A DNA stretch of 7,767 bases from JAGLCW01 sp964427915. Lineage in GTDB: Bacteria > Caldisericota > Caldisericia > UBA6126. The stretch covers positions 1-7,767 of the forward strand of contig CAYRWA010000081.1 of the NCBI GenBank assembly GCA_964427915.1, written 5' to 3'. Of this stretch, positions 5,980-7,767 are shown piece by piece; position 1 is the first letter of the stretch, and every line of letters starts with the position of its first letter. Both the position numbers and the translations under genes were made by a program. The notes below the pieces were generated by a model. It made no database searches, had not been told where the DNA came from, and saw only the letters and a program-made list of their open reading frames with translations.

Positions 5980-7767
5980 TTATCGTTCGTCGTCCTGAGA
6001 ATCCAGGATATCTTTTTCTACTTCCAGTTCCTCTTCGGTATACAAGTGCCTTTTCTCTTTGTTATTTGATGCTGCACTCTTCTTCTTTTTGGGTGGCGAG
6101 GTTTTCTTGATTGGATTTTGCGCATCCCCTTGATTCTTTAGGTCGTTAGAAGATTCTTTTTCCCCAGGATCTTTTCTTTCTGTTTCTTGCGAAAACATTT
6201 TTTGAAGAGCAGGAAGCAGTGTTTTTTCTAAAAAACGTTTGTTTACTTCTTTGTTGGAATCATAGATAATCTGTCCTTTTGAGAGGGCAATTTGAATATC
6301 TTCATCGGTGGGAAAACCATTAACGCAATGATCACCAGGGACAGGATAGGGTACAATGCCCGGAAAAGGGAATCCTTTTTGCTTTTGGAAGGAATTCATT
6401 TGCTGGTCTTTGGTAGGTACATCTTGTGTAGAGGGAGGCGGAGAAGAATCTTGAGTAGAAGCTGTTTCTTCTTTTACTTTCTTTTCCTTTTCTTCTCTTT
6501 CTTCTCGTTGCTTTTTTTGTGTAAGAGTGTATTCTTCAAACAAAGGGTTTTTGGATTTTTCTTCGGGTGTCAATTCTCGTATTTGGCTTAAAATTTCTTC
6601 TAATTCTTTGCCACTAACGGTTTCTTTCTCAATCAACATGGTGGCAATAATTTTGATTTCTTTGTGCTTCTCTTCAACAATTTTCTTGGCATTCTCATAT
6701 GCTTCGTCAATTAAAGCTTTTATTTCTTCATCAATAGATTGACCTGTTTCCTCGCTATAATCTCTTTCGGAAGTAAGTGATTTGCCCAAGAAAATAGCCC
6801 CGCCCTCTTTGCCAAAGGTACGTTGGCCAAGTTTTGAACTCATACCAAATTTTGTAACCATATTTGTAGCCACTTCAGTAACTTTTTCAAGATCGTTAGC
6901 TGCTCCGGTGGAAACATCGTGCAAAAAGAATTCTTCCGAAGCTCTTCCGCCAAGAAGACCTGACAGTGTATGAATAAGCTCGGTTCGAGTTCGCAAGAAG
7001 CGATCTTCAATGGGAAGTTGCATCGTGTAGCCCAAAGCTCTTCCCCTAGATACGATTGAAATTTTATGGACAGGTTCGAGATCTTGGTAGTATCGAAGAA
7101 CAGCCGCATGACCTGTTTCATGGAGCGCAATGGCCCATTTTTCTGGCGGTGTTATCTGACGACTTCTCTTTTCAGGACCCGCTACGATACGGTCTATGGA
7201 ATCTTCAATTTCATCGTGGTGGATATAGGCTTTTCTTCTACGAGCAGCCAATATAGCTGCTTCATTGAGTAGGTTTTCAAGGTCTGCTCCTGTAAAGCCA
7301 GCCGTTTGTTTTGAAATAATAGGGATATTGACATCTTTCCCAAGGGGTTTGTTTTTTGCATGAAGGGTGAGAATGTCTTGTCTTTCGGAGGCATCTGGGA
7401 GATCAATGAACATTTGGCGATCAAAACGACCAGGCCGTAGAAGTGCTGGATCTAAAATGTCAGGTCTGTTTGTGGCAGCAATAATAATGACACCTGAGTT
7501 AGCAGCAAAGCCATCCATCTCTACTAAAATCTGGTTCAGGGTCTGTTCTCTTTCATCGTGTCCACCACCAAGGCCAGCCCCTCTTTGTCTGCCAACCGCA
7601 TCAATTTCATCGATAAAAATAATGGCAGGGGCGAATTTTTTCGCTTGTGTAAACAAATCTCGTACTCGAGAGGCGCCAACTCCAACAAACATTTCAACAA
7701 ATTCAGATCCTGACACGGTAAAGAAAGGTACTTTCGCTTCGCCCGCTATGGCTTTAGCCATAAGCGT
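5980..7767 (-). CDS. ftsH: ATP-dependent zinc metalloprotease FtsH, 5' end outside window, long C-terminal extension
   Basis: FtsH is a membrane-anchored hexameric AAA+ protease that extracts and degrades misfolded membrane proteins and regulators. The frame runs off the right edge; the ATG at 7761 is internal, since T-L precedes it as the end of Walker A (GTGKTL). Numbering from that Met: pore loop FVEMFVGVG (21-29), Walker B IIFIDEIDA (47-55), and the second region of homology ATNRPDILDPALLRPGRFDR (96-115) with arginine fingers R112 and R115. Zinc motif HETGH (214-218) has its third ligand Asp290 in STGAAND. A leucine-rich helical C-terminus ends near 394. The membrane segments lie in the unseen part. 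Typical FtsH ends near here or shortly after, but this protein continues about 199 residues. It converges on ribF with its own promoter outside the window. Confidence 0.97.
   Translation of the reverse strand, partial: TLMAKAIAGEAKVPFFTVSGSEFVEMFVGVGASRVRDLFTQAKKFAPAIIFIDEIDAVGRQRGAGLGGGHDEREQTLNQILVEMDGFAANSGVIIIAATNRPDILDPALLRPGRFDRQMFIDLPDASERQDILTLHAKNKPLGKDVNIPIISKQTAGFTGADLENLLNEAAILAARRRKAYIHHDEIEDSIDRIVAGPEKRSRQITPPEKWAIALHETGHAAVLRYYQDLEPVHKISIVSRGRALGYTMQLPIEDRFLRTRTELIHTLSGLLGGRASEEFFLHDVSTGAANDLEKVTEVATNMVTKFGMSSKLGQRTFGKEGGAIFLGKSLTSERDYSEETGQSIDEEIKALIDEAYENAKKIVEEKHKEIKIIATMLIEKETVSGKELEEILSQIRELTPEEKSKNPLFEEYTLTQKKQREEREEKEKKVKEETASTQDSSPPPSTQDVPTKDQQMNSFQKQKGFPFPGIVPYPVPGDHCVNGFPTDEDIQIALSKGQIIYDSNKEVNKRFLEKTLLPALQKMFSQETERKDPGEKESSNDLKNQGDAQNPIKKTSPPKKKKSAASNNKEKRHLYTEEELEVEKDILDSQDDER
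5983..6579 (-). other. C-terminal extension of FtsH beyond the protease domain
   Basis: This is residues 395-593 of the FtsH fragment, counted from the Met at 7761. In order it holds a Glu/Lys-rich stretch likely to be helical or coiled coil (about 408-433), a Ser/Pro/Thr-rich linker (434-450) and a Gly/Pro/Phe-rich segment with FPFPGIVPYPVPG (464-476). A mixed-composition segment that could fold follows (about 484-524). A charged tail with a KKKK run (558-561) ends in an acidic stretch. It is in frame with the protease and has no stop before 5980. I recognise no domain. Being C-terminal to the protease, it should be cytosolic. A role in substrate or partner binding is only a guess. Confidence 0.8.

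Noticed and set aside
6292..6591. Plus-strand open frame opposite the FtsH extension, with a Phe/Leu-rich apparently hydrophobic stretch
   Set aside because: The hydrophobic run is the reverse complement of Glu/Lys codons in the FtsH tail, so it is not a real membrane protein. I considered whether this frame, not the FtsH tail, was the true gene. The tail is continuous with the protease and this frame has no family features.
7759..7761. ATG at 7761 as start of ftsH
   Set aside because: It is the Met in T-L-M-A-K-A-I-A-G-E-A, just after the Walker A lysine and threonine; the gene continues off the window.
1..7767. Search for CRISPR arrays, insertion sequences, tRNA or rRNA genes, riboswitches and defence genes
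   Set aside because: Conserved coding sequence fills essentially the whole window and no intergenic gap exceeds 34 nt. I saw no repeats, terminal inverted repeats or structured RNA. An FMN riboswitch before ribF is excluded because its start overlaps truB.

Overview
This window is a housekeeping gene cluster from a bacterium of low to moderate GC content, read with the standard genetic code. TGA ends nusA, ylxP, nrnA and truB, and the tryptophans are encoded by TGG. The organism cannot be placed from the sequence alone. NusA ends just after KH2, with no proteobacterial-type acidic repeats, and a DUF503/YlxP gene sits between infB and rbfA. Both argue against enterobacteria. TruB has an unusual 'LDK' catalytic loop, and the FtsH core is of a widely shared type. 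I do not commit to a phylum.

Layout: positions 1-5945 on the plus strand hold a tightly packed translation and RNA-maturation operon. The order is nusA (3' part only), infB, ylxP (DUF503), rbfA, nrnA (DHH/DHHA1 phosphoesterase), truB and ribF. Three junctions (nusA/infB, ylxP/rbfA, truB/ribF) are 4-nt ATGA stop/start overlaps, and the other gaps are 1 to 10 nt. This implies one transcript with translational coupling. No promoter is visible; it would lie upstream of the window. A 34-nt convergent gap (5946-5979) with a small AT-rich inverted repeat separates ribF from ftsH. The ftsH gene lies on the minus strand, and its 5' part, including nearly all of Walker A, is beyond the right edge.

How the genes work together: NusA modulates transcription elongation, pausing and antitermination. 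IF-2 places initiator tRNA on the ribosome. RbfA matures the 30S subunit. TruB makes tRNA pseudouridine-55. NrnA degrades nanoRNAs and/or pAp. RibF makes FMN and FAD. YlxP is a small conserved protein of unclear function. FtsH is a membrane AAA+ zinc protease, transcribed separately.

I see no CRISPR array, mobile element, RNA gene or novel defence-like system. The most unusual items are a roughly 199-residue charged and proline-rich C-terminal extension on FtsH containing one folded-looking island, a divergent TruB catalytic-loop motif, an RbfA lacking the usual AxG kink, and an IF-2 with a degenerate second N-terminal module.
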